From Cohnella caldifontis (lineage in GTDB: Bacteria > Bacillota > Bacilli > Paenibacillales > Paenibacillaceae), in contig NZ_JAQZSJ010000003.1 of the NCBI RefSeq assembly GCF_029360585.1, positions 62,001-126,000 on the forward strand: DNA of 64,000 nt. The letters run 5' to 3'. Positions 43,353-51,631 of the stretch are shown here, piece by piece. The notes under the pieces are model-generated. The model was given only the letters and a program-made list of their open reading frames with translations. It searched no databases and was not told where the DNA came from. The number at the start of each line of letters is the position of its first letter. The stretch's first letter is position 1. The position numbers were made by a program, and so were the translations under genes.

Positions 43353-44043
43353 AACGTATGCGGTGCGGTTTCTGACGGTGCCGGAGGCGATGATCTTCGA
43401 TCTGGACGGAACTTTGTTCCGGACGGAGACGCTGCTCCTTCCGGCCTACCGCCAGACGTTCGCGCAGCTGAAGAAAGAGAAGCTGTACGTGAGAGAATGT
43501 CCGCCGGAGCAGCGGTTTATCGATTCGCTGGGCCTGCTGCTGGAAGACATCTGGAAGAATGTATTGCCCGACCAGCCGGTCGCCGTCCACGAACGGGCGA
43601 ACGAGCTGCTGCTCGCCTACCAGCTCGAAGGGCTGAAGGCCGGCATCGGGCAGCTGTACCCGGGCGTTCGCGAGACGTTGCGGGAACTGCGGGAGGCCGG
43701 CGTGCGGCTGTTCGTCGCCAGCAACGGTCTGGAGCCTTACGTGCGGGGCGTCGTAGAAGCGAAGGGACTGTCGGGGCTCTTTGAAGGCATTTACAGCGCG
43801 GGCGGGTACCGGACGGCGTCGAAGGCCGATCTCGTTCGCTTGCTGCTCTCGGAGCGGGGCGTCGGCAAGGCCTGGATGGTCGGAGACCGCGTGTCCGACG
43901 TGGAGGCGGGCAAGCGCAACGGGCTGACCGTCATCGGCTGCGATTACGCCGGCTTCCATCATGCCGGGGAACTGGAGCAGGCGGATCGCCGTATCGGCGG
44001 GTTTCCGCAGCTGCTGTCCCACTATCGGGCGGCGCTGGTTTAA
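43339..44043 (+). CDS. HAD-superfamily phosphatase
   Basis: About 234 residues of the HAD class: motif I FDLDGTLFRTE with the nucleophile Asp, motif II LFVASNG, motif III a Lys near ASKADL, and motif IV WMVGDRVSDVEAG. It removes phosphate from a small metabolite, substrate unknown. ATG 43339 has AGGAGAACGGAGG just upstream and overlaps the GDPD gene by 14 bp. Confidence 0.88.
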   Translation: MPMIETYAVRFLTVPEAMIFDLDGTLFRTETLLLPAYRQTFAQLKKEKLYVRECPPEQRFIDSLGLLLEDIWKNVLPDQPVAVHERANELLLAYQLEGLKAGIGQLYPGVRETLRELREAGVRLFVASNGLEPYVRGVVEAKGLSGLFEGIYSAGGYRTASKADLVRLLLSERGVGKAWMVGDRVSDVEAGKRNGLTVIGCDYAGFHHAGELEQADRRIGGFPQLLSHYRAALV

Positions 44044-44084
44044 GGCGGCTCAGACGCGAAACGAATGACGGAGAGTGAACGATC

Positions 44085-45026
44085 ATGAGTGCGGTTTTAC
44101 GTTGCAGGGATGACGGGACGTTCACGATCGTACAATTCACCGACCTCCACTGGCAGAACGGAGAGCCGGAGGATTTGCGGACCCGGGAACTGATGGAGCG
44201 GGTACTGGAGGCCGAACGGCCCGATTTCGTCGTCTTCACGGGGGATTTGATCTATGGCGGAGGCTGCGCGGATCCGCGGGAGTCCCTGCGCGCCGCCGCG
44301 GCGCCCGCGGCGGAGAGCGGGCTGCCCTGGGCCGCGGTGCTCGGCAACCATGACGGGGAAGGGGCGGTGTCCCGTCCGGAGCTGATGAAGACGCTGGCGG
44401 AGCTTCCCGGCAACGCCAACGGACCGGGCGCGGAAGGCGTCGACGGCGTCGGCAACGCAGTCCTATGCGTGGAGGATACGGCGGGAACGGCGGCTGCCGC
44501 GTTGTACTTCCTGGATACCGGCAGCTATTCGCCCGTACCGGAGATCGGCGGCTACGATTGGATCCGCCGCAGCCAGATCGATTGGTTCCTCGCGCAATCG
44601 CGTACGCTGAACGAGCGCAACGGCGGCCGCCCGCTGCCCTCGCTCGTCTTCTTCCATATTCCGCTGCCCGAGTACGAGCAGGTATGGAAGTCGCAAACCT
44701 GCTACGGCCGCCGCCAAGAAATCCCCGGCTATCCGCGGGTCAATTCCGGGTTTTTCTCCGCGATGCTGGAAGCGGGCGGGGTCATGGGCACGTTCTGCGG
44801 CCACGACCATCTGAACGATTATTGGGGAGAGCTCGGGGGCATCCGTCTCGGCTACGGCCGCGCCACGGGCTACCACACCTACGGCAGGAAGACGTTCCCG
44901 CGGGGAGCCCGCGTCATCCGGCTCCGGCAAGGAGAGCCCGGGTTCGAGACTTGGGTTCGCCTGGACAACGGCGAGACGATCCGCGAGCCGCTGGCGCACC
45001 GGCCCGCCGCCGCGGGCAGATCATGA
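44085..45026 (+). CDS. Calcineurin-like metallophosphoesterase
   Basis: A 313-residue cytoplasmic protein: FTDLHWQNGEPED, FTGDLIYGGG, LGNHDGEGAV, FFHIPLPEYE and GHDHLNDYW give the two-metal site. Similar to DUF/phosphatase families acting on phosphodiesters (e.g. PhoD- or glycerophosphodiester-like). Its role in the operon may be a second phosphoryl ester step. Start ATG 44085 lies 41 bp after the HAD stop. Confidence 0.88.
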   Translation: MSAVLRCRDDGTFTIVQFTDLHWQNGEPEDLRTRELMERVLEAERPDFVVFTGDLIYGGGCADPRESLRAAAAPAAESGLPWAAVLGNHDGEGAVSRPELMKTLAELPGNANGPGAEGVDGVGNAVLCVEDTAGTAAAALYFLDTGSYSPVPEIGGYDWIRRSQIDWFLAQSRTLNERNGGRPLPSLVFFHIPLPEYEQVWKSQTCYGRRQEIPGYPRVNSGFFSAMLEAGGVMGTFCGHDHLNDYWGELGGIRLGYGRATGYHTYGRKTFPRGARVIRLRQGEPGFETWVRLDNGETIREPLAHRPAAAGRS

Positions 45027-45045
45027 CCGGGAGGCGGATGGCAAC

Positions 45046-46362
45046 ATGGGAAAACGAACAGGCAACGGGCTGAAAATCGCGGTGATCGGCGGGGGTTCTT
45101 CGTATACGCCGGAAATCGTCGAAGGGATCATCAACCGTTACGAACGGCTCCCGGTCCGGGAGCTGTGGCTCGTGGATATCGAGGCGGGAAGGCGCAAGCT
45201 GGAAGTCGTCGGAGAGCTGGCGAAACGCATGGTCGCCCAGGCCGGCCTTCCGATCGACGTCCGGCTGACGCTCGACCGCCGCAGCGCCATCGAAGGCGCG
45301 GACTTCGTCACGACGCAGATCCGGGTCGGATTGCTCGAAGCCCGCAAATGGGATGAGCATATTCCGAACCGGCACGGCGTGATCGGACAGGAGACGACGG
45401 GGCCTGGCGGCATGATGAAGGCGCTGCGCACCATCCCGGTGCTGCTGGACATTTGCCGGGACATCGGGGAACTCGCGCCGGACGCGTGGCTCCTGAACTT
45501 CACGAATCCGGCCGGCATGGTCACCGAAGCGATCACGCGCCATTCCAGGGTGAAGAGCATCGGGCTGTGCAACGCGCCGATCGGCTTGCAAAAATGGCTC
45601 AGCCGGAAGTACGGCGCGCCCGCCGACCGCATTTATGCCGAATTCGTCGGCTTGAACCATCTGCATTGGGTAACCCGGATCGAGGTCGAAGGGGAAGACA
45701 AGCTGGCCGAACTGCTCGACCGGCGGGAGGAATACGTCGGGAAGAACGTGCCGATGACGGAGTGGGACCCCGAATTCCTGCGCGGTTTCGGAGGGCTGCC
45801 TTCCTATTATCTGAAATACTACTACCTGACCGACGCGATGCTGGCCGAGCAACTGGAATCCCTGAAAACGCACGGAACGCGCGCCGAGGTCGTGAAGCGG
45901 GTGGAGGACGAGCTGTTCGAGCTGTACCGCAACCCGGAGTTGAAGGAAAAGCCGAAACAGCTGGAGCAGCGGGGCGGAGCGTATTACTCCGAGGCGGCGG
46001 TGAATCTCATGGATTCGCTCCATAACGACAATCGCGACATCCAGACGCTCAACGTGCCGAACGGCCGAATCCTCGAATTCCTGCCGGAGGACGCCGCCAT
46101 CGAGGTCAATTGCGTCGTTACCGGCAAGGGGCCGATCCCGCTGCCCGTCTCGAAGGTGCCCGAGCAGGCGAAAGGCTTGATCGCCGCCGTCAAAACGTAC
46201 GAAAGGCTGACGATCGAAGCCGCGCTTAGCGGGGACAGGGGGATCGCGCTCCAGGCGATGGCCAGCCATCCGCTGGTGCCTTCGGTGAGCAAGGCCAAAG
46301 TATTGCTGGATGAGATGCTGGAACAAAACAAACCGTACTTGCCCGCGTTTTTCCGATCATGA
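45046..46362 (+). CDS. Family 4 glycoside hydrolase (6-phospho-glucosidase type)
   Basis: A 438-residue NAD+- and Mn2+-dependent GH4 enzyme: dinucleotide loop VIGGGSSYTPEIVEGI, GLCNAPIGLQ with the metal Cys, and FVGLNHLHW with the metal His; GQETTGPGGMMKALRTIP is a CelF/LicH-type hallmark. It hydrolyses 6-phosphoglycosides by an oxidation-elimination mechanism. ATG 45046 is 20 bp after the previous stop. It closes the operon. Confidence 0.9.
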   Translation: MGKRTGNGLKIAVIGGGSSYTPEIVEGIINRYERLPVRELWLVDIEAGRRKLEVVGELAKRMVAQAGLPIDVRLTLDRRSAIEGADFVTTQIRVGLLEARKWDEHIPNRHGVIGQETTGPGGMMKALRTIPVLLDICRDIGELAPDAWLLNFTNPAGMVTEAITRHSRVKSIGLCNAPIGLQKWLSRKYGAPADRIYAEFVGLNHLHWVTRIEVEGEDKLAELLDRREEYVGKNVPMTEWDPEFLRGFGGLPSYYLKYYYLTDAMLAEQLESLKTHGTRAEVVKRVEDELFELYRNPELKEKPKQLEQRGGAYYSEAAVNLMDSLHNDNRDIQTLNVPNGRILEFLPEDAAIEVNCVVTGKGPIPLPVSKVPEQAKGLIAAVKTYERLTIEAALSGDRGIALQAMASHPLVPSVSKAKVLLDEMLEQNKPYLPAFFRS

Positions 46363-46477
46363 AATGGAGCAGCCCCAATCCCTTCGACCAGAGGGGAAAT
46401 GCCCGATTTGAGGTGGAATTCCCCGCGGCAGAGGAAACGTCCGGCCATTAGCCCGAAAAAATCGTGTTCTCCCTCAG
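46363..46477. other. Interval after the sugar operon
   Basis: A 115-bp stretch with no open frame or recognisable motif before the terminator. Confidence 0.4.
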
Positions 46478-46507
46478 GACTTCGACCGTTCGCGTCGAAG
46501 TCTTTTT
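46478..46507 (+). terminator. Terminator of the sugar operon
   Basis: GACTTCGAC and GTCGAAGTC form a 9-bp stem with the loop CGTTCGC, followed by TTTTT. Confidence 0.9.
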
Positions 46508-46589
46508 CTATATAATGAATTTTTTTTAAACGAAACCCGACGGAAAGAACCGTCCCTATGTGTCTGCCTAACGAAAGGAGGAAACGAAG

Positions 46590-48011
46590 GTGAGTCGCGA
46601 CGAGGAATGGGTGGGGGCCGCGCAGCTCGGCGATTGGGGCGCGTTCGGCGCGATCGTCCGCAAATACGCCAATGTCGTGCACGCCGTCGCGTACGGAATC
46701 GTGCGGGATTATCATGGCGCCCAAGATATCGCGCAGGAGACGTTTCTCAAAGCGTACATGAATCTGCACGCGCTGCAAAAACCCGACAGGCTGGGGAGCT
46801 GGCTCTATTCCATCGCCAGGCGGCTTAGCCTCAATTCGCGGAGAACGGCCGGAAGATACGCGCCGTTGGACGAAGCGTTGGAGCAGCAAGCCGGCCATAC
46901 GGTCGAGGAGCTGGTCCTGCAGCGCGACCGGAGACGGCAGGTGCTGGATGCTTTGAACGCCTTGAATGAACCCCAGCGGCTGGCCTCGACGCTTTATTAC
47001 GTCGGCGGCTTTACGCTGAAGGAAACCGCCGAGATGCTGGAGATATCCGTCGATGCGGCGGAAAGCCGGATCCGGCGGGCGAAAGATTCGCTGAAAAAGG
47101 AGTTGGTCACGTTGATGGAGGAAGCGGCGAAGCAAGACGGCTTCGAACAAAACCTCGAGCATGAAGTCATGCGCGCGATCGTTCCGCGCATCGCTTCGAT
47201 CGAAATTCCCGTCTCCGATTTGCGCAGGGCGGTGGAATGGTACGCGGAAATGCTGGGCGCGAAGCTTCAGGGGGAGCGGCAGGACGGAGGAACGGCGGCC
47301 ATGCTGCATTTCCAAGGCGGCGCCGGCTCGATCGGCGTGCCGACCCTCTATCTGGTAGAGACCGAAGACAAGCGGAGATTGACGTTCCGGAATACGCGGT
47401 ACGGCTACACGCAAAGCGTGATCGATCTCTACACCCACGATCTGAAGGGGTATTATCGCTTCCTGACGGAACGCGGCGTCGACGTGAACGAAATCGATTG
47501 GGAGCGGGAACCGAATCGGCCGGGCTTCGGATTTCGGGATCCGGACGGCAACTCCTTCGGCGTTTGCAACGTGGAATTCCGGGGCCAAGGCAGCGACGAA
47601 CCGCAGAGGGCGCATCCGTACGCGTGGCGAATCGCGAGCGTCGAGGTTCCGGTGAAAGACCTGGACCAAGCGGTCGATTGGTACGCCGAAGTGTTCGGGA
47701 TGAAGGTGCTGGGCAGCCCGGAGAGCGGGGGCGCGGCCATGCTCTATCTCGACGGAGGGGAGAGGCTCGGGGTGCCGAACGTCTACCTCGTCGAGACGCA
47801 AGACGACCGCCGGCTGGGATTCGCGGATACCCGTACGAACGTAACCCACAGCGTGTTCGATTTTTATTCCGCGAACGCGGACCCCGTGCTGGCGGGGCTG
47901 CGCGCGCGCGGGGTCCGCATGAACGGAATCGGCGGATTCTTCGATCCGGACGGGAACTCGCTGGCCGTATGCAATGTCGTGCACAGGGGACAGGCGCCGG
48001 CACGCGCTTAA
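46590..48011 (+). CDS. ECF sigma factor fused to two VOC (glyoxalase-fold) domains
   Basis: A 473-residue protein. Residues about 10-90 are sigma region 2 (GAFGAIVRKYANVVHAVAYG, GAQDIAQETFLKAY, SWLYSIARRLSLN) and 105-170 region 4 (QVLDALNALNEPQRLASTLY, GFTLKETAEMLEISVDAAES). After a short acidic linker, residues about 188-325 (IASIEIPVSDLRRAVEWYAEML to GFRDPDGNSFGVCNVEF) and 343-465 (IASVEVPVKDLDQAVDWYAEVF to GFFDPDGNSLAVCNVVH) are two VOC domains. Each has the VOC ending DPDGNS. GTG 46590 has AAAGGAGG 8 bases upstream. No anti-sigma gene is adjacent. The VOC pair may bind a small ligand and switch sigma activity. Confidence 0.9.
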   Translation: MSRDEEWVGAAQLGDWGAFGAIVRKYANVVHAVAYGIVRDYHGAQDIAQETFLKAYMNLHALQKPDRLGSWLYSIARRLSLNSRRTAGRYAPLDEALEQQAGHTVEELVLQRDRRRQVLDALNALNEPQRLASTLYYVGGFTLKETAEMLEISVDAAESRIRRAKDSLKKELVTLMEEAAKQDGFEQNLEHEVMRAIVPRIASIEIPVSDLRRAVEWYAEMLGAKLQGERQDGGTAAMLHFQGGAGSIGVPTLYLVETEDKRRLTFRNTRYGYTQSVIDLYTHDLKGYYRFLTERGVDVNEIDWEREPNRPGFGFRDPDGNSFGVCNVEFRGQGSDEPQRAHPYAWRIASVEVPVKDLDQAVDWYAEVFGMKVLGSPESGGAAMLYLDGGERLGVPNVYLVETQDDRRLGFADTRTNVTHSVFDFYSANADPVLAGLRARGVRMNGIGGFFDPDGNSLAVCNVVHRGQAPARA

Positions 48012-48015
48012 ATGA

Positions 48016-48660
48016 CTACAGCGATTTCAGTCGATCCAGAATATCCTGCGGTTCCATCCGTTTCATGAAATCCGGGTTGACGTACGCGGATCGGACAATG
48101 CCTGACGCGTCGATGATGAAAGTCGAAGGAATGGGCAGGATCCAGCGGTCCGCCGCGTTGTATTCGGCCAGGTTGACCCGTAATTTGCCCGCCATGAGCT
48201 CCCGGAGGCGAGGCGGAACCTCGAACAGCACTTTGTAAAGGGCGGCCGCCATGCCGTTCGTGTCGCTGAGGACCTGGAAACGAAGGTCCTCTTTCTGTTG
48301 TTGGGAGAGCGCGTTGTCGGGACTTTGCGGGCTGACGGCCACCAATTGGGCGCCCAACGCCTCGATCTCCGGCAACGCGGACCGATAGGCCCGCAGCTGG
48401 ATGTTGCAGAACGGGCACCACCCCCCGCGGTAAAAGACGAGCACGACCGGACCCGCCGCAAGCCGCTCGCGCAAATTCACGGCGACGCCGTTCGCGTTGT
48501 TCAAAGTAAAGTCTTCCGCCCGCTCCCCCGGCTGCAAGCCGTATGCGGTTTCCGACTGCTCCTGCTCGCGCATCAAGCGGTAAATCTCCGTTTGCACGTC
48601 CTCGGGCGCTTTGGCCTCGAAGTTCTTTTTCGCTTCCTCCAGTAGTTCGTTCAACAGCAT
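48016..48660 (-). CDS. Peroxiredoxin-like protein (AhpC/TSA family)
   Basis: About 214 residues of the thioredoxin/peroxiredoxin fold: PGERAEDFTLNNANG, VVLVFYRGGWCPFCNIQLRA (redox CPFC motif), VAVSPQSPDNALSQQQKEDL and FIIDASGIVRSAYVNPDF. It reduces peroxides or disulfides using thioredoxin. It is in a divergent or convergent setting: its stop is 4 bp from the sigma-VOC stop (convergent), and it starts downstream of an MFS gene. ATG 48660 has AGGAGG 8 bases upstream. Confidence 0.88.
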   Translation of the reverse strand: MLLNELLEEAKKNFEAKAPEDVQTEIYRLMREQEQSETAYGLQPGERAEDFTLNNANGVAVNLRERLAAGPVVLVFYRGGWCPFCNIQLRAYRSALPEIEALGAQLVAVSPQSPDNALSQQQKEDLRFQVLSDTNGMAAALYKVLFEVPPRLRELMAGKLRVNLAEYNAADRWILPIPSTFIIDASGIVRSAYVNPDFMKRMEPQDILDRLKSL

Positions 48661-48683
48661 ATGCCGTTCCTCCTCTTCCGCTC

Positions 48684-49928
48684 TCATGCAAGACGCAGAC
48701 GCAAACCGCGTTTACGGGTCGCGTATAGATAGAAGTATCCAAGCGCGGCAAGCGCGCACATGAGGACGTCCACGCCGATCAAGACCTGGTAATCGCGATA
48801 GTAGTCGAAGGAAACGCCTCCGACGAACGCGCCGAGAATCCCTCCGGCTTGATGGAAAAGCAGCAGCCAGCCCGTTTGTTTGCCGTGACCCTGGAAGTAT
48901 TGTTTGACGACTAGCAATCCTCCAGGCACCGTGCTCAAATACGTTGCGCCGAATGCGACGGCGAATAGGACGGGGGACCACCCGAGATGCAGGTAAAGCA
49001 GGCTGAACCCCAGGATCCGTATGCCGTACAATACCGTCATCATGACCAGCTTATGGATGCGGTCCAGCAGATACCCCATGAGGAGCGACCCGGCGATCTC
49101 CATGATGCCGAGCACGCTCATGGATAACGCGATCATGCCCGGGGGTACGTTCGCCAGCTGGTGAATGGCCACGAGGTTCATTTCGACGGTCCCCATGTTA
49201 AACCCGCAGGCGAACAATGAACCCGCGACGATGAGGAAGAGAGGCAGAAACGCGGCATTGGCGCGAAGCCGGGACCCTGCGGTCTGCTGCCCGATTCGGC
49301 TTTCCGCCTCTTCCGGTTCCTCCGTCGCCGCCGCTCCCGCCGCTTCGGCTCGGGGTTGCGGTTCGCGAATTCCCCAGTAAATGACGGGCAGCGCCACGAC
49401 GATGCCGAGCGCGAAGGAGGCGAGGAAAGCATCCTTCCAAGTCAGCCCGCTCGCGGACACGAAGATGGGCGTACAGACGGCAAGGCCCAGCGAGGACGCG
49501 CTCGCCAGCAAGCCGGTCGCCTTGGCCCGATGATGCCGGAACCAATCGAACAGGAGCAGGTAGACCGTCGTCGTGCCGATGCCGGCGAACCCGCAGACGA
49601 CGCCGTAACCTAGGAAAAATACGATCTCCTGGTGTCCGAACGCGACGATCCCCGTACCGGCAGCCCCGAGGACCGAACTGGCCAGCAGCACGTTTTTCGG
49701 TCCGTACCGGTCCGCGAGCCATCCGCCCAGCGGCGCGCATAAGGCCGCGATGAGCAAGTTCGTCGACCAGGCCATGGAGATGAACCCTCTGCCGATACCC
49801 AAATCCTCCGAAATCCGCGTTTGGAAAAAGGCCATGATAAACCGCATCAAAGCGCCGATAAACCCGACGATCCACAGAACGCCCAATCCGATCCAGGCCT
49901 GTTTCGGTTCGTTGAACCACATATTCAT
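48684..49928 (-). CDS. MFS transporter
   Basis: About 414 residues with 12 membrane segments (LGVLWIVGFIGALMRFIMAF; MAWSTNLLIAALCAPLGGWLADRYGPKN; VFFLGYGVVCGFAGIGTTT). It has a central hydrophilic loop of about 40 residues (REPQPRAEAAGAAATEEPEEAE). Substrate unknown, possibly a monocarboxylate or drug. ATG 49928 is used; an in-frame TTG lies at 49931. Divergent from the TetR gene. Confidence 0.85.
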   Translation of the reverse strand: MNMWFNEPKQAWIGLGVLWIVGFIGALMRFIMAFFQTRISEDLGIGRGFISMAWSTNLLIAALCAPLGGWLADRYGPKNVLLASSVLGAAGTGIVAFGHQEIVFFLGYGVVCGFAGIGTTTVYLLLFDWFRHHRAKATGLLASASSLGLAVCTPIFVSASGLTWKDAFLASFALGIVVALPVIYWGIREPQPRAEAAGAAATEEPEEAESRIGQQTAGSRLRANAAFLPLFLIVAGSLFACGFNMGTVEMNLVAIHQLANVPPGMIALSMSVLGIMEIAGSLLMGYLLDRIHKLVMMTVLYGIRILGFSLLYLHLGWSPVLFAVAFGATYLSTVPGGLLVVKQYFQGHGKQTGWLLLFHQAGGILGAFVGGVSFDYYRDYQVLIGVDVLMCALAALGYFYLYATRKRGLRLRLA

Positions 49929-49967
49929 CAACCACCAGACTTTCCGATAATGAATTCATAAAAAAAG

Positions 49968-49981
49968 ATACCGATCGGTAT
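49968..49981. promoter_or_regulatory. TetR-type operator between MFS and TetR genes
   Basis: ATACCGATCGGTAT is a perfect 14-bp palindrome of the TACCGATCGGTA type recognised by many TetR/AcrR repressors, placed between the divergent genes. It may control both. Confidence 0.7.
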
Positions 49982-50069
49982 TTTTTACTATAGCATGAGG
50001 AAGAACGGATGGAAAGCGATTTTTGCTATAATGAAACCAACATTCGGCGCGTTCAGGGAGGGAATGATC

Positions 50070-50681
50070 ATGCCCAAAGGAGAAATCACCCGCAAGCGCA
50101 TCATCGCGAAGTCCGCCGAGCTGTTCAACCGCAAAGGCTACGCGGCGTCTTCCTTATCGGACATCACCGAGGTTACGGGGATTAAGAAAGGCGGCATCTA
50201 CCGCTATTTCGCCGGCAAGGACGAGCTTGCCCTCGAGGCCTACGCGCATGCGGGCGGCGTCGTGAACCGCGTGATCACCGAGGCGCTCGAACGGGAATCT
50301 ACCGCGATCGGCAAGCTGCTCGTGTTTCTGAGGGTATACGAGAATGTCGTCGATCACCCGCCGTTCGCCGGCGGGTGTCCGTTGCTGAATTTGGCGACGG
50401 AGAGCGACGACGGCCATCCGGTTTTGCGCGCAAGGGCGCGCCAAGGCATGGACAACACGCTGGGCATCATGAAGAGCATCATTTCGGAGGGGGTTCGTTC
50501 CGGCGAGTTCAGAGCGGACCTGGACGCGGACGCTTTGGCGACCTTCACGCTGTCCGTCATGGAAGGCGGGATCATGCTGAGCAAGCTGGAAGGCGACAAC
50601 CGGCACGTGCGGATGAACATCGAAAGTTTGGAGGCTCATTTGAAAGGGCTGTGCCTGGCGACGGCGGCGGATTCGCGTTAA
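50070..50681 (+). CDS. TetR/AcrR-family repressor
   Basis: About 203 residues: N-terminal TetR HTH (TRKRIIAKSAELFNRKGYAASS, DITEVTGIKKGGIYRYFAGKDEL) and a C-terminal ligand domain of the AcrR_C type (FAGGCPLLNLATESDDGHP). It probably represses the divergent MFS gene via ATACCGATCGGTAT and is followed by a DMT transporter gene. GGAGG lies 8 bases before ATG 50070. Confidence 0.9.
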   Translation: MPKGEITRKRIIAKSAELFNRKGYAASSLSDITEVTGIKKGGIYRYFAGKDELALEAYAHAGGVVNRVITEALERESTAIGKLLVFLRVYENVVDHPPFAGGCPLLNLATESDDGHPVLRARARQGMDNTLGIMKSIISEGVRSGEFRADLDADALATFTLSVMEGGIMLSKLEGDNRHVRMNIESLEAHLKGLCLATAADSR

Positions 50682-50706
50682 TCGATCACGAAGAAGGTGA
50701 ACCCGT

Positions 50707-51606
50707 TTGGGTTATGTTCTGCTCCTGCTGGCCACGCTGGCTTGGAGCTTCGTCGGGGTACTGGTCAAAACCGCGTCCGCGATGACCGACAGCGCCGTGA
50801 TTTCCTTCGCCCGTTTTTTCTTCGGCGTCGTGTTTCTCGGGATCTATCTGTGGATCCGGGACGGCAAAATCCAGATCCGTCTAGGTCTCGCCTGGATCTG
50901 GATCGGGGCGATCGGAAAAGCCGCGAATTACGCGCTCGAGAATTTCGCCTTGAAAATCGGGTTCTCCTACGGGAATATCGTGGTGCAGCCGGTGCAAACG
51001 GTCGTGCTTCTGTTCGCGGCGGCGTTGTTGTTCAAGGAGAAAATCACCGCCCGGAGCTGGGCGGCCGCGGCGTTATGCGTCGCCGGCGTCATCGCGGTCG
51101 GCTGGAACGGCGCGCCGGTCGGCGAGCTGGTGCATGGAACCGGCGGCCTCACGACGCTGCTCTTCACGCTGGCCGGCGCCGGCGCGGCCGTGCACGTCTT
51201 AAGCCAGCGCATCCTGCTCAAGACGATGGATAACGGCAGCATGAACCTATCCATGTTCTGTTTGAGTACCTTAGTCGTCACGATTCCGATCCCGATCCAA
51301 TCGCACGGGTTCACGGGACCGATGACGGCGTGGGCATGGGGAGCCCTCGTGCTGCTCGGCGCCATTACGGGCCTCAGCTTTTTCTGGTTCGCGGAAGCGA
51401 TCAAACGGGTGCCGTTCGCGGCCGTCGCCATTCTCGGCAACTGCACCGTCCTATTCACGATCGTGTGGGCCCGCTTGTTTTTTCGCGATCCGATCACGCT
51501 CTATCTCATTGGGGGAACCTTGTTATTCATAGCGGGCTTCCTGCTGCTGAATTTCCCGAGGCCGGGCCGAACCGCCCGGAAGGCCTCGATTCGCGTTGAA
51601 AGTTGA
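50707..51606 (+). CDS. EamA/DMT-superfamily transporter
   Basis: A 299-residue protein with ten membrane segments and two EamA repeats (GYVLLLLATLAWSFVGVLVK and LVLLGAITGLSFFWFAEAI). Drug/metabolite exporter or permease; substrate unknown. TTG 50707 follows AAGGTGA; 25 bp gap from the TetR stop suggests one operon. Confidence 0.85.
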   Translation: MGYVLLLLATLAWSFVGVLVKTASAMTDSAVISFARFFFGVVFLGIYLWIRDGKIQIRLGLAWIWIGAIGKAANYALENFALKIGFSYGNIVVQPVQTVVLLFAAALLFKEKITARSWAAAALCVAGVIAVGWNGAPVGELVHGTGGLTTLLFTLAGAGAAVHVLSQRILLKTMDNGSMNLSMFCLSTLVVTIPIPIQSHGFTGPMTAWAWGALVLLGAITGLSFFWFAEAIKRVPFAAVAILGNCTVLFTIVWARLFFRDPITLYLIGGTLLFIAGFLLLNFPRPGRTARKASIRVES

Positions 51607-51631
51607 AGTGCTCGTCCTGCTGCTCCGCCGG

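Noticed and set aside
46531-46556. ECF-type promoter (GAAAC ... CGTC) before the sigma-VOC gene
   Set aside because: The spacer is 14 bp, while such promoters need about 16, so autoregulation by this site is unsupported.
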